64,000 bases of DNA from an uncultured Collinsella sp. (GTDB lineage: Bacteria > Actinomycetota > Coriobacteriia > Coriobacteriales > Coriobacteriaceae), in assembly GCA_900540845.1 (NCBI GenBank), contig UQHS01000011.1, positions 20,236 through 84,235 on the forward strand, given 5' to 3'. Within the stretch, counting starts at the first letter, position 1. The number at the start of each line of letters is the position of its first letter. The position numbers were made by a program, and so were the translations under genes. The notes under the pieces are model-generated. The model did not search any database and was not told the origin of the DNA. It saw only the letters and a program-made list of their open reading frames with translations. Positions 26,187 to 34,524 of this stretch are shown here, in pieces.

Positions 26187-26216
26187 GCGAATAACTCCTG
26201 TGTGTTTCATATACGA

Positions 26217-26233
26217 GCCCCTTTGCAAGGGGC
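26217..26233. terminator. Small GC hairpin between the AI-2E permease gene and alaS
   Basis: GCCCC at 26217-26221 pairs with GGGGC at 26229-26233 around TTTGCAA. There is no clear run of T on the minus strand after it, so it may be a weak terminator or an mRNA structure in the alaS leader. Confidence 0.35.
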
Positions 26234-26257
26234 AGCTTGCAACCTAACTAGTATACG

Positions 26258-27625
26258 TTACCTGCCGTCGTCCGACGTGTCGTTTTCCTCGGGTTTCTTT
26301 GATTGCGCCACGTGTTCGCGAGCGGCGAAGGGATTCTCGAAATCGATGAGTTTCGCCCAGGGGTTCTCGAGCTCCGGCTTGGGCATGACCTCGGCCTCGG
26401 GAACGGAGTTCTCGTCGATGATCTGTGAATCGGCGACAAAGGCGTCATCCCCCAGCGCATCAAACGCCGGGACGGGATTGCCCGCGGCGTCGCGGAACGG
26501 CGCCCCGCGGAACAGCGCCCCCTCATACGAGACGATCTGCTCACCGCTACGCGTCTCGAAATAGAAGATGAACAAGGACTTGATGACGGCCACGAGCGGG
26601 AGCGCGACGACCATACCCATCGCCCCGCCAAACGTGGAGCCGATGACCAGCGCGGTGAGCGAAAGGACGGGGTGGACCTGCATCGTCGACTGGTTGATCT
26701 TCGGGGCGATCACGTTGTCGGTGATGTTTTGCGACAGCATCGCCATGATCATCGTCCACACGGCCATGGCGGGGCTATACACGAGCGCGATGAGCGAAGC
26801 GATTATGGCGGAGATGGACGGACCGACCACGGGGATGATGTTGAGCACGCCCGACAGGACGCCCATGGTGCCCGCATACGGATGCCCGACGATGGCGAAG
26901 CCCACAAAGGCCAAAAAGCCCTGAATGACCGAGTTAATGACCGTGGAACGGAGATACCCGCCCACCGACCGGCTCATAACGGCGACCATAAGGCGGTAGT
27001 CATCCGCTTTGTCTGCGGGAAGGACGCGACAGATCTCATCGTTGATGGTTGGGTAGTCGCACGCAAGCCAGAAGGCCAGAACAAACCCGAGGAACACGAT
27101 GAACACCGTGGATGCGATGTTGTTCACCATCGGGACGATGCCGTCTCGGACAGCGGCAAGGAGGCCAGACAGGGCCTGGTTCAAGACATCTTGCACGGAG
27201 CTGACGAGCGAATCGAGCTGGACGACATCATTGAGGTGCTCCACGATGGCATACTCGTTCTCCAGCTTGACCACCCATGTGCCGAGCGCGGACAGCTTTG
27301 AGGGGGCCTCGCGGAGCAGCTCGATGAGCTGCCCGGTGACCATAGGGATAACGAGGGCAAACAACAGAACCATACCGACGAAGACCACAATGAGGCCAGC
27401 TAAAGAACCGGCGCCTCGTGGCACTCCCCTACACTCGAGAAAGTTGACGATGGGCGAGGCGACGAAGGCGGAAATCGCGCCGACGGCCAAAAACAGCAGC
27501 ACGCTCGAAAGCGAGCCGATGAGATTGAACACCACGCCGCAGATGATGACGGCACCGATGACAATCCAGATGTTGTAGAACGTGGCGCGAGCCACACGCT
27601 CCGAATGAGACGTGTCGTTTTGCAT
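26258..27625 (-). CDS. AI-2E family transporter
   Basis: 455-residue membrane protein of the AI-2E/UPF0118 family (PerM/TqsA). Two N-terminal helices (about 18-60), a third (about 72-95), a long amphipathic stretch, and five more helices after residue 170 fit the family. The motifs GVLNIIPVVGPSISA and SQNITDNVIAPKI are typical. A 100-residue polar C-terminal tail is present. Substrates vary (autoinducer-2, ions), so none is assigned. It ends just before alaS and follows the sigma-factor gene. Confidence 0.9.
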   Translation of the reverse strand: MQNDTSHSERVARATFYNIWIVIGAVIICGVVFNLIGSLSSVLLFLAVGAISAFVASPIVNFLECRGVPRGAGSLAGLIVVFVGMVLLFALVIPMVTGQLIELLREAPSKLSALGTWVVKLENEYAIVEHLNDVVQLDSLVSSVQDVLNQALSGLLAAVRDGIVPMVNNIASTVFIVFLGFVLAFWLACDYPTINDEICRVLPADKADDYRLMVAVMSRSVGGYLRSTVINSVIQGFLAFVGFAIVGHPYAGTMGVLSGVLNIIPVVGPSISAIIASLIALVYSPAMAVWTMIMAMLSQNITDNVIAPKINQSTMQVHPVLSLTALVIGSTFGGAMGMVVALPLVAVIKSLFIFYFETRSGEQIVSYEGALFRGAPFRDAAGNPVPAFDALGDDAFVADSQIIDENSVPEAEVMPKPELENPWAKLIDFENPFAAREHVAQSKKPEENDTSDDGR

Positions 27626-27643
27626 AATCTCCTCTGCGAGGCC

Positions 27644-28426
27644 CTAGGCGTCCATCACGCTCTCAGGGTTGATCTTGTCTTGAATCTTCTTGAGCGTCCG
27701 ACGCAGCAGACGGCTCACCTGCACCTGGGAGATGCCGAGCTTCTCTGCGATCTCAATCTGCGTCATGCCCTGCAAGAAGCGCATCTCGATGACCTCTCGC
27801 TCACGCGGGGAGAAGCGCGAAAGCGCCTCCTCGATGATGATGCGGTCATCTGTTATGGCCAGGTCTTGGTCCTCGGTGGCGTATCGATCGATCACACTCG
27901 GGGCGTCATCGTCATCAAGACCCGAGGGGGCCTCGAGGGACACCGAGCTGTAAGCCGAGGACGACTCCATGGCCTCGAGGACCTCGTCGACGGTCGCATC
28001 GAGATACGACGCGATCTCCGCGATGGTTGGAGACCGTTGTAGCTCGGTCGTGAGCGTGTCCGTTGCCTGGTTGACCTTTGCCGACAGCTCCTGAAGGCGA
28101 CGTGGGACCCTCACACTCCAGCCCTTGTCGCGGAAATGCCGCTTGATCTCACCCATGATCGTGGGCGTGGCAAACGTCGTGAACTCGAGGCCTCGATCGG
28201 GGTCGAAGCGGTCTATCGCCTTGAGGAGGCCCAGGTACCCAACCTGCACGAGGTCATCGATGGGCTCGCCGCGGTTTTTGAATTTGTTTGCGATGAAGCG
28301 CACGAGGTTGAGGTGGGACATCACGAGCTTTTCGCGAGCGTCCATGTCGCCCTCTTCCTTGAATTTGCGGAAGAGCTCGCGTGTCTTCTCCTTATCCCAG
28401 GCGCTCTTGGAGCTCCTAGACGCCAT
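27644..28426 (-). CDS. SigB/SigF-family alternative sigma factor
   Basis: 260-residue group 3 sigma factor. Region 2 is visible in NLVRFIANKFKNRGEPIDDLVQVGYLGLLKAIDRFDPDRG, which continues into an FATPTIMGEIKRHFRD segment. Region 3 follows (VPRRLQEL), and region 4 is a helix-turn-helix (MTQIEIAEKLGISQVQVSRLLRRT). This pattern is SigB/SigF/SigG, the general stress or sporulation class. Two in-frame ATGs (28432, 28426) are possible; the second has the better spacing from GAAGG. It overlaps the RsbW-like gene, so the two are co-expressed. Confidence 0.9.
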   Translation of the reverse strand: MASRSSKSAWDKEKTRELFRKFKEEGDMDAREKLVMSHLNLVRFIANKFKNRGEPIDDLVQVGYLGLLKAIDRFDPDRGLEFTTFATPTIMGEIKRHFRDKGWSVRVPRRLQELSAKVNQATDTLTTELQRSPTIAEIASYLDATVDEVLEAMESSSAYSSVSLEAPSGLDDDDAPSVIDRYATEDQDLAITDDRIIIEEALSRFSPREREVIEMRFLQGMTQIEIAEKLGISQVQVSRLLRRTLKKIQDKINPESVMDA

Positions 28427-28802
28427 AGACATCCGCCTTCAAATCAAGCACGAGGCGCGCAGGCTCGTCAAACTTCTCGTACACATCGCAGACGGATCCG
28501 AGGATCAAATCGGCATATGCGGCCGTGGGGCCGTCTTCCGAGGGCTCGGCGAACTCAGAGACGGGAAGGGCAAATTCCATGGACACATGGCTCTCATCGA
28601 CATCGAAATCGATGAGGAGATCCTCGCACGGCGCGGTTCCGCAGGCGTAGATGAACGCCTCCTCGGCTGCCATGCGGATATCCTCGACGCGGTCGACCGA
28701 CATGGCAGAGAGGGCAGCCACGTTGGCGGCAGTCATGCGAACGATACGCGCAAGATGCGGCTCACAGGAAACCGTAAGGGTGATATGCGTGGCATTACTC
28801 AT
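28416..28802 (-). CDS. RsbW-like anti-sigma factor with degenerate ATP site
   Basis: 128 residues with the layout of the HATPase fold of RsbW/SpoIIAB: strand-helix start (MSNATHITLTVSC), then VDRVEDIRMAAEEAFIYAC at 37-54 and a C-terminal helix. Position directly before and overlapping a SigB-type gene supports an anti-sigma role. The N-box asparagine expected after the Glu (E-x-x-x-N) is Tyr52, and no DxGxG loop is visible. It may bind sigma without kinase activity. Start ATG 28802 follows GAGGAGG. No RsbV anti-anti-sigma gene is adjacent. Confidence 0.7.
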   Translation of the reverse strand: MSNATHITLTVSCEPHLARIVRMTAANVAALSAMSVDRVEDIRMAAEEAFIYACGTAPCEDLLIDFDVDESHVSMEFALPVSEFAEPSEDGPTAAYADLILGSVCDVYEKFDEPARLVLDLKADVYGV

Positions 28803-29352
28803 GGTCGGCCTCCTCGGCTGATTCGTAGGTGAAATACTGACGAGGAGCGGCCTGCTGCTCGCCGCAGAGCCCATCGCCCTGGGATGCTGAGGAATCGGTG
28901 TCGTCCGGCTCCTGGCCACCCTCGGCGAACGCGCGGGGACAGTCGCCATCGTGCTTGCGGCTGCGACCCAGCAGCTGCTGAACCTTATCGGTTGCGGCGT
29001 CCGCGATGCCGGTCACCGCGTGGGATGCGCTGGAAGCAGCACCGCTGACCGCAGACACGTCGCGCAAGACGGTGTTCACCTCGACAAGGTCGGCGGAAAG
29101 GGCCTCGACGGCGACGGTTGCCTGACGAAGCAGCGGATCGACCTGGGCAATGGCAGGCTGGAGCTCATCCACGACGCCATCGATCTTTGCAACGACGGGA
29201 CGCGCCTCCTCAAGCGTGCTGTTGACCTGCTCGACGGTCTTATCGAGAGAATCGACGACGCCGCGCGTCCGGCGCAGCGTGAGCGCGAGCTCCGCCACGG
29301 CCCAAACACCGGCGACGGCGAGGACGACGAGGATAATTTGAACGGGATCCAT
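28795..29352 (-). CDS. DUF948 domain membrane protein
   Basis: 185 residues. One N-terminal membrane helix (about 4-26) is followed by a heptad-rich helical region (about 30-120), as in DUF948 proteins, some of which are called general stress proteins. The last 60 residues are polar. The start is ATG 29352 with GGAGG five bases upstream. It overlaps the RsbW-like gene by eight bases, so it is the first gene of a three-gene stress-sigma operon. Confidence 0.82.
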   Translation of the reverse strand: MDPVQIILVVLAVAGVWAVAELALTLRRTRGVVDSLDKTVEQVNSTLEEARPVVAKIDGVVDELQPAIAQVDPLLRQATVAVEALSADLVEVNTVLRDVSAVSGAASSASHAVTGIADAATDKVQQLLGRSRKHDGDCPRAFAEGGQEPDDTDSSASQGDGLCGEQQAAPRQYFTYESAEEADHE

Positions 29353-29398
29353 GAAAGCCTCCATACATGCTGAACACAAGTGCCTTGATAATACCCCG

Positions 29399-30748
29399 TT
29401 ATGCCCTTCTGCAACCAGGGTGCATCTCCGCACGCCACTGTTCCCAGCCTCGTCCACTCGGATTCCAAAATGCGCCGGGCTCCAAGCCCTCGGGAAGATA
29501 CCGCTGGGACACCCATCCCTCTTCGTAGTCGTGCGGGTACAGGTACGCACCGTAATCCTCCGACCCAGGGCGATGCCTGTCGCGCAGGTAACTTGGCACC
29601 TCGCGCTGGCCACTCGTGTGCACGTCCGCTAGGGCAGCATCGATGGCCGCCTCGGCCGCGTTGCTCTTGGGCGCGAGCGCATTGTAGATCGCGGCCTGGG
29701 CAAGGTTGATCCGGCATTCGGGGTACCCGATAACCTCCGCAGCCTTGAAGGCCGCCTCGGCCACGAGCAAGGCCGTCGGGTCGGCGTTGCCGATGTCCTC
29801 ACTCGCCTGGATCATGATGCGACGCGCGATGAACTTGGGGTCCTCCCCCGCGTCTATCATGCGCGCAAGCCAATACACCGTCGCATCCGGGTCGCTACCG
29901 CGCATCGACTTGATGAAAGCGGAGATGATGTCGTAGTGCATGTCCCCGTTTTTGTCGTATGAGAGCCCGCGACGGGGGTTGGCCTGCTGCACGTCATCGA
30001 GGGTGATGGGTATGGGCTCCCCCTGCGAGCCGGAGTCTTCCCTATCGGATGCCGGGCGTGTGAGCGCAATCTCGCTCGCGAGCTCGAGGGTCGTGAGCGC
30101 ACTGCGGCCATCCCCCGCGGCGAGGGTGCAGATTGCCCGCACCACGTCGTCGGGCGCGAAAAACCGATTGTCGAGGCCCTCGGGCGCGTGCAGAGCGCGA
30201 CGCACCAGCTGCTCGATATCGTCATCGGATAGATGCGTAAGCTCGACCACGCGGCCGCGCGAAAGCAGGGCGGAGTTCACCTCGAAATAGGGATTTTCCG
30301 TCGTGGCGCCGATCATGACCACCGTTCGATTTTCGACGGCGTGAAGCAGGGCATCTTGCTGCGAGCGAGAGAACCGATGGATCTCATCGATGAACAGGAT
30401 CGTGCGGCGGTCGAACATCATGAGCCGATGCTTGGCCTCCTCGATTTCGCGGCGGAGGTCTTTGACCGTGCCCGTGACGGCGGAAACCTCGACAAATTCA
30501 CTGCGCGTGTGAGCGGCGATGATGTGGGCGAGCGTGGTTTTGCCCGTCCCCGCAGGCCCATAGAGAATGACGCTCGAAAGCACATCGTGCTCGATGGCAT
30601 TACGCAACCATGAACCCGGGCCCACGGCCTTCTCTTGCCCCACGTAGTCCTCGAGCGAGGTGGGCCTCATCCGCACCGCCAAGGGCGCATGCTTGAGCTG
30701 TTTGACCTGTTCGTTGCTAGAAAATAAGGTGTCCATACAACCGTCCAT
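29399..30748 (-). CDS. rarA: Replication-associated recombination protein A (RarA/MgsA)
   Basis: 449-residue AAA+ ATPase similar to clamp loaders, acting at stalled forks. Walker A is GPAGTGKTT and Walker B FIDEIHRF. The arginine-finger and sensor region ATTENPYFEVNSALLSR and a C-terminal MgsA domain (YDIISAFIKSMRGSDPDA) are intact. Start is uncertain among GTG 30751, ATG 30748 and ATG 30736; none has a strong ribosome site. It is separated from the dgt gene by about 70 bases. Confidence 0.93.
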   Translation of the reverse strand: MDGCMDTLFSSNEQVKQLKHAPLAVRMRPTSLEDYVGQEKAVGPGSWLRNAIEHDVLSSVILYGPAGTGKTTLAHIIAAHTRSEFVEVSAVTGTVKDLRREIEEAKHRLMMFDRRTILFIDEIHRFSRSQQDALLHAVENRTVVMIGATTENPYFEVNSALLSRGRVVELTHLSDDDIEQLVRRALHAPEGLDNRFFAPDDVVRAICTLAAGDGRSALTTLELASEIALTRPASDREDSGSQGEPIPITLDDVQQANPRRGLSYDKNGDMHYDIISAFIKSMRGSDPDATVYWLARMIDAGEDPKFIARRIMIQASEDIGNADPTALLVAEAAFKAAEVIGYPECRINLAQAAIYNALAPKSNAAEAAIDAALADVHTSGQREVPSYLRDRHRPGSEDYGAYLYPHDYEEGWVSQRYLPEGLEPGAFWNPSGRGWEQWRAEMHPGCRRA

Positions 30749-30820
30749 CACGTATATTCCATCGAATTGATGGTATCAAATCTGCAGTCGATTGCAAACA
30801 CCTGTTCGTATGCTGAGAGA

Positions 30821-32065
30821 TCACTTGCGCTCGTTGATATACGTGCGCTGCGGGAACTCGATCTCAGGGAACAGTGCACAGGCAAGCTCGGCAAAATACC
30901 CATCAGTCATACTCGCGATGTAGTCGACCACCGTCTGATCAAGATCGCTTTGCCAGTCGTAGGAGCCACCGTAATATGCGAGGGCGCGATCGATGCGGGC
31001 GATATGGTGCCTAAAGATGAAGCTGGACTCATCCTGCGACTTGAGGTCGTCCAGGAAATGGTCGTACATCCTCCTAAAGGCGCGCGCCATGGCCGCGCTC
31101 TGCTCCTCCTCGATGCCCGTGGAGTGATAAATCTTCTCGTAGTTCTCGCGTTTGGCGCGGCGAATCTCCTCAAAGAGCTCCTCGCTCATCTCGATGCGAT
31201 CCTTGCCGTAGCTGTGCTCGACGATGTCGACGGAAGCTCGTGACAAGATCCAGGAGTTATATCCCCCGCCCAAGCCGTCCTCAAAGGCATCCTCCGACAA
31301 CAACCCCGCCTCGATGGCGTCCTGACGATCGCGCCCGACGTAGGCGATGATGTCTGAGATGCGCACAACACACGCCTCGAGCGTAGCCGGCCGAAGCGTC
31401 TTCACGTAGTCGAAGGACTTCCGATAACAGCGATCCACGACCTCATAGAGCTCGTCGAAGGTGGCGAGGCCCGAGAGCTCGAAGACCCGCTGCTCGTACT
31501 CGCCGTTGTGGCACAGGACGCCGTCGAGCGTCTGCAGGGAGAGGTTGCGGCCATACAAGGTGTCGAGCACTCGGACGGAGTGCACGTTATGGAAGAACGA
31601 TTTGCCCGTCCTCTCGGTGGTGATGTCGTTGAGATGTGCCTCGCCCGCATGGCCAAACGGCGTATGCCCGAGGTCGTGGCCGAGGCTGATGGCCTCGATC
31701 AGGTCGCAGTTGAGCCCAAGCGCCCGACCGATATCCCGCGCAATGCGGGCCACGAGTTGGACATGCAGCCCGCGCCGAGAGAGGTCGTCGTTGCTCCTAA
31801 AGCTGAATACCTGCGTTTTGCCGTTGAGGCGATTGTATGCTGGCAGGTGCATGATCTTCTCGGCATCGCGCACGAACGACGGGCGCCAGATACTCGAGGC
31901 GTCCCCCGGCCGTGCAACGCGCCGGATGGCTGCATCGTCACCCGTGCGATACGGGTTGACCCACCCGGACGCGCAGTCGGCTTCCATGCGCGAGACGAGC
32001 TCGTCACTCAGGCAATCGGGCATGGACAGAAGCTTTTGCTGCACGCTGTTCTTGGTCATAGTCAT
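30821..32065 (-). CDS. dgt: Deoxyguanosinetriphosphate triphosphohydrolase-like protein
   Basis: 414-residue HD-domain dNTPase. The metal motif is ISLGHDLGHTPFGHAGE, with the earlier His in RLNGKTQVF ... SRRGLHVQLVARIAR. Family members hydrolyse dGTP or other dNTPs to deoxynucleoside and triphosphate and help control pools or ageing DNA. Start ATG 32065 is favoured (GGAAG four bases upstream); ATG 32059 is two codons later. Neighbours are rarA and a prepilin peptidase. Confidence 0.9.
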   Translation of the reverse strand: MTMTKNSVQQKLLSMPDCLSDELVSRMEADCASGWVNPYRTGDDAAIRRVARPGDASSIWRPSFVRDAEKIMHLPAYNRLNGKTQVFSFRSNDDLSRRGLHVQLVARIARDIGRALGLNCDLIEAISLGHDLGHTPFGHAGEAHLNDITTERTGKSFFHNVHSVRVLDTLYGRNLSLQTLDGVLCHNGEYEQRVFELSGLATFDELYEVVDRCYRKSFDYVKTLRPATLEACVVRISDIIAYVGRDRQDAIEAGLLSEDAFEDGLGGGYNSWILSRASVDIVEHSYGKDRIEMSEELFEEIRRAKRENYEKIYHSTGIEEEQSAAMARAFRRMYDHFLDDLKSQDESSFIFRHHIARIDRALAYYGGSYDWQSDLDQTVVDYIASMTDGYFAELACALFPEIEFPQRTYINERK

Positions 32066-32138
32066 CTCGCTTCCACTCATCATCTGTCTTGTGCACAGCA
32101 TGCCACAACGTCCAGACAAAAGGAGGCGAAAGCGCGCC

Positions 32139-32636
32139 CTAGGCCACACCCAGCGCTAAAGAGCACATAAAGAGCGGGACGGAAAACGGCAGCAGAGGCA
32201 ACGACGGCCGGCGAAATGCAACTCCACAACATGCGAGGAGGCACAGCGAGGCGGCAAAGGAGACCAGCGCCGCACCAGGCCTCCACAGGCACAGCGCCCC
32301 AAGAAACTTGATGTCGCCCAGACCCAGGCCCAGCGCCCCGGCGTGAGCCTGTCGCCACCGTACCTCAAACAAGACAAGAATCGTGACGACAAACGACGAG
32401 ATGCCAATCGCGAACAGCGCCGAGAGCACGCCGTATTCCGCGCACCGCAGCGCCAAGCACGTGAGTGCCATCGACACCGCCAGGACATTGGGAAAGCGGC
32501 GCGTGCGCGCATCCAAGATCGCGGCAGCGATGAGCTGCGCCGTCAAGACGCCCAGCAGCGGCAAGAAGAGCGGCGACGCGAGCAGGCGCGCAGCCAGAAC
32601 CTCAGCAAACGAGAAGACAAATACCGATTGAGGCAT
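32139..32636 (-). CDS. Type IV prepilin peptidase (A24 family), short form
   Basis: 165-residue integral membrane peptidase. Both catalytic Asp motifs are present: AAILDARTRRFPN (first Asp) and GLGDIKFLG (second). It lacks the N-terminal methyltransferase/zinc domain of the long PilD type, so it resembles the short Gram-positive and archaeal-type enzymes. Six or so helices fit the length. The start is ATG 32636 after GGGGG. Pilin and assembly ATPase genes are not in this window, but comEA and comEC are 9-12 kb away. Confidence 0.82.
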   Translation of the reverse strand: MPQSVFVFSFAEVLAARLLASPLFLPLLGVLTAQLIAAAILDARTRRFPNVLAVSMALTCLALRCAEYGVLSALFAIGISSFVVTILVLFEVRWRQAHAGALGLGLGDIKFLGALCLWRPGAALVSFAASLCLLACCGVAFRRPSLPLLPFSVPLFMCSLALGVA

Positions 32637-32722
32637 GCGCACCCCCTGGACAAACAGCGCGCCGGCACATGGTGCTGCCTATTATGCCCAGCCAAAGCCG
32701 CAATCAACGGAGCGCCGAGCGG

Positions 32723-32728
32723 TATAAT
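32723..32728 (+). promoter_or_regulatory. TATAAT -10 box of the lone plus-strand gene
   Basis: A perfect TATAAT lies 32 bases before the start codon of the gene at 32760. I find no good -35 hexamer at 16-18 bases upstream. Confidence 0.5.
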
Positions 32729-32759
32729 GCCCTCATCGAAGACACCATTGGAGGACCTC

Positions 32760-33110
32760 ATGGAAATGCCCTCGTTTGACTATAGCAACGTCTCCCCCGC
32801 AGGCGAATACAACGCGACGGCAGGTGGCACGTCTGAGTCGCACGGCCGCGCGATCGAAAGCGCGAGCGCCTCGACGGAAGTCCAGACCAACAGCTCGAAC
32901 ACCGCCTACGTCATCACGGGCATCACGCTCGGCGTGGTCACGCTGCTTGCGCTGGCATTCACTATGCTCATGTACGCCGTGATGGCCACGGCGTTTTCGA
33001 GCTCCTACTCCTACGAGGTTGTCCCCGGCGATATGCACGACGGCTGGGAGCACGGCCTGAGCGATGACGACATCGCGTGGCTCGAGGACCAGCTGATCAG
33101 CGAGATATAG
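32760..33110 (+). CDS. Small single-pass membrane protein, function unknown
   Basis: 116 residues. A polar, Ser/Thr/Ala-rich N-terminal half (about 1-58) is followed by one long hydrophobic helix (about 60-92, TAYVITGITLGVVTLLAL start), a short Tyr/Ser-rich part and an acidic tail ending DDIAWLEDQLISEI. The start is ATG 32760 with GGAGG seven bases before and a TATAAT box at 32723, so it is a real gene. It is the only plus-strand protein gene in the window and is convergent with the glycosyltransferase gene. I recognise no family. Confidence 0.75.
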   Translation: MEMPSFDYSNVSPAGEYNATAGGTSESHGRAIESASASTEVQTNSSNTAYVITGITLGVVTLLALAFTMLMYAVMATAFSSSYSYEVVPGDMHDGWEHGLSDDDIAWLEDQLISEI

Positions 33111-33121
33111 CGCACGTAGCC

Positions 33122-34396
33122 CTACTGCGCGCCCTCCAGGACCTCATCGAGCGTCACGCTCACATCGTGCGGCGTGGGTACCCAGTCGACCTTGAGGAAC
33201 AGGGCCGCCACGGTTAGGGGGACGTAGGTAAACATGAACAGCGGGAACGTGAACAGGTTCGCGAAGATGCGCCAACGCTGCGGGCAGTGAATGTGCTTCC
33301 GCTCCGAGATGGTCGTGAACAGACCCATCACGAAAAACGTGCCGTACATGTAGGCGAAGATCATGATCACAGAGCCAATCGCCATCTCAATCTCGGAATC
33401 GGTGGCCAAAAAGCCGTGGCTCAGCGACCCAACCACGATGAACGTCGCGTTGACCATGAGGCACAGCAGCGTGAGCAGCATGGCCGGACCGATCACCATG
33501 AGCATGTCGTACGCGGCGAAGCGGCGGAACTTGGTGATGGACGTGAGCATATGGCGGCCGTAGGTGAACAGGACCTGGTAAAAACCCTTAGTCCACCGCA
33601 TGCGCTGCTTGATGGACGCCTTGAGCGTAACGGGCTGTTCGTCGTAGAACTCGGCGGGGGCATAGCCGATGCGAACCCCGTGGATGGCGCAGAACGTCGC
33701 GAACTGGATGTCCTCCGTGAGCGTGTGGAAATCCCACCCGTGCATACCTTGGATGATCTTGGCGGAAACCAGGTAGCCCGAACCCGACACGGCGCACGAG
33801 GTTCCGCAGATCATGCGCGCGTTGTTGAGATATCGGGCCTCGCGCATGAACCACGTCGCATAGGCAGCGCTGATCCAAGAACTGCCAAAGTTCTTTGAGT
33901 TGCGGTAGCTAGTGAGGGCGAGATACCCCTGGTCGAATGCGTCGTTCATGACGGAGACGTAATCGCGCGACAGCAGGTTGTCGGCGTCGAAGATGAAGAA
34001 GGCCTCGTGCTTGCCGGGATATTCCTTGAGGATGCGGTCGAACCCGTAGTCCATGACCCAGCTCTTGCCCTTACGGGACAAATCGTTGCGCTCGTAGACG
34101 ATGGCGCCCGCGTCTCTGGCAGCCTGCGCGGTGTTGTCGGTGCAAGCGTCTGCGACGACGAAGATGTCAATCAGCTCGGAGGGGTAATCTTGCTCCTTGA
34201 TTGACTTCACGAGGTTCGCGATGACTGCTTCCTCGTTGTGCGCCGCGATGAAGAAGGCGTACGAATGCTGTTTCTTGGCGTGCTCAATGGAGACCTCGCC
34301 ACGGATGAGACCGATGAAGAAAAACACCACCTGATACAGAAAGCACAAGGTGAACAGCAGGCCAACTATGGAGTTGAAGGCGACGATAGGTGTCAA
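33122..34396 (-). CDS. Membrane-embedded GT2 family glycosyltransferase
   Basis: 424 residues. An N-terminal helix (about 8-32), a GT-A catalytic domain with FIAAHNEEAVIANLV, FIFDADN (DxD), LTEDIQFA (catalytic ED) and QRMRW (QxxRW), then three or four C-terminal helices. This is the processive beta-glycosyltransferase layout (cellulose, poly-GlcNAc or hyaluronan synthase type). The start appears to be TTG 34396 (GGAGG four bases upstream); upstream in-frame codons lie in a repeat and encode MCNIAPVPG-type residues. Product is not predictable. Confidence 0.88.
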   Translation of the reverse strand: MTPIVAFNSIVGLLFTLCFLYQVVFFFIGLIRGEVSIEHAKKQHSYAFFIAAHNEEAVIANLVKSIKEQDYPSELIDIFVVADACTDNTAQAARDAGAIVYERNDLSRKGKSWVMDYGFDRILKEYPGKHEAFFIFDADNLLSRDYVSVMNDAFDQGYLALTSYRNSKNFGSSWISAAYATWFMREARYLNNARMICGTSCAVSGSGYLVSAKIIQGMHGWDFHTLTEDIQFATFCAIHGVRIGYAPAEFYDEQPVTLKASIKQRMRWTKGFYQVLFTYGRHMLTSITKFRRFAAYDMLMVIGPAMLLTLLCLMVNATFIVVGSLSHGFLATDSEIEMAIGSVIMIFAYMYGTFFVMGLFTTISERKHIHCPQRWRIFANLFTFPLFMFTYVPLTVAALFLKVDWVPTPHDVSVTLDEVLEGAQ

Positions 34397-34449
34397 AACG
34401 CCTCCTCGGACGCAAGATACAATACGGATAAGTGTACGACACGCGATGC

Positions 34450-34509
34450 GCAATCCGGGGACGGGTGCAATATTACACATGTCGCGACATGTGTAATATT
34501 GCACCCGTC
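34450..34509. repeat. Dispersed palindrome with a perfect 50-bp core
   Basis: Positions 34460-34484 and 34485-34509 are exact reverse complements (centre GTCGCGAC), with the TTACACATGT and GGTGCAAT words of the repeat family. The left side extends to GCAATCCGGG at 34450. It lies between rluD (ends 34525) and the glycosyltransferase gene (starts 34396) and probably acts as a transcript end or spacer. Confidence 0.85.
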
Positions 34510-34524
34510 ACCCCACTAGACAGA

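Noticed and set aside
26187..26257. T-box before alaS
   Set aside because: The leader is only about 70 bases and has no GGGTGG-type antiterminator sequence.
24435..26564. 709-codon open frame on the plus strand opposite alaS
   Set aside because: Composition is that of an antisense frame; the strand with AlaRS motifs is real.
34397..34504. 36-codon N-terminal extension of the glycosyltransferase
   Set aside because: It is translated palindromic repeat (MCNIAPVPG type); the TTG at 34396 has GGAGG at proper spacing.
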